Shown here: positions 5,775 through 5,863 of the stretch, one piece after another
How positions within the stretch are numbered: position 1 is the first letter of the stretch
How the letters are laid out: the number at the start of each line of letters is the position of its first letter
Assembly (NCBI GenBank): GCA_019694835.1
Contig: JAIBBE010000137.1
Location: 1 to 5,863, forward strand
Reading direction: 5' to 3'
DNA length: 5,863 nt
Source of the DNA: Fimbriimonadaceae bacterium
GTDB lineage: Bacteria; Armatimonadota; Fimbriimonadia; Fimbriimonadales; Fimbriimonadaceae
The notes under the pieces: generated by a model
The model's database searches: none
What the model saw: only the letters and a program-made list of their open reading frames with translations
What the model was told of the DNA's origin: nothing
Position numbers and translations under genes: made by a program

Positions 5775-5863
5775 TCGAATGGCATCGGCCGAAGCGCTGC
5801 GCCGGGGCGCGCGGCAACACGCGAGTGAGCGAGCGAAGCCGCTCGGCGAGCGCGGACAGGCCG

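Noticed and set aside
5669..5863. Open frames on both strands at the right edge (minus strand ending at TGA 5691-5689; plus strand open from about 5669)
   Set aside because: Both strands stay open, as GC-rich DNA often does; the minus frame contains a strong promoter match and half of the inverted repeat, and neither translation is recognisable. A gene entering from the right edge cannot be excluded.
1..5863. tRNA, rRNA, CRISPR array or transposase gene
   Set aside because: No cloverleaf-like sequence, spaced direct repeats or transposase motifs were seen on either strand.

Overview
The window looks like a piece of a GC-rich proteobacterial chromosome or genomic island, probably beta- or gammaproteobacterial (inference from codon use and protein flavour only). 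The left part (about 1-1400) and the last 160 bases are GC-rich. The block from about 2200 to 5590 is visibly less GC-rich and uses codons such as AGA, ATA, CTA and TTA that are rare on the left. This fits a horizontally acquired defence cassette set into a patchwork of host-type sequence.

The main content is a two-gene type IV restriction system of the McrBC type. mcrB (2205-4340) encodes a 711-residue protein with an uncharacterised N-terminal region, an EVE/PUA-like modified-base reader domain and a McrB-type AAA+ GTPase motor. mcrC (4331-5593) overlaps it by 10 bases and encodes the PD-(D/E)XK nuclease partner. All the key motifs are present and neither gene is interrupted, so the system looks functional. 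It is expected to read modified DNA through the N-terminal half of McrB, translocate with GTP hydrolysis and cut through McrC.

To the left is a graveyard of gene pieces. First comes the C-terminal part of a DUF2130 protein that enters from outside the window (to 470). It is followed by the first ~50 codons of a PF06189-type 5'-nucleotidase (475-693) and a small ORF with an excellent ribosome binding site and an FtsZ-tail-like end (745-936). Next are a frameshifted small gene (936-1243) and the frameshifted, cut-off N-terminus of a TM0106-family RecB-like nuclease (1265-1394). An intact gene of unknown function (1534-1947) then precedes mcrBC. Repeated truncation at one locus suggests a turnover hotspot where defence genes come and go.

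To the right of mcrC (5594-5863) there is no convincing gene. Instead there is a dense set of inverted repeats, dominated by a perfect 13-bp pair (5648-5660 / 5694-5706), and a near-consensus sigma-70 promoter pointing left through them (5774-5747). This could be a recombination site at the island edge or a small structured RNA. It is the least explained part of the window.
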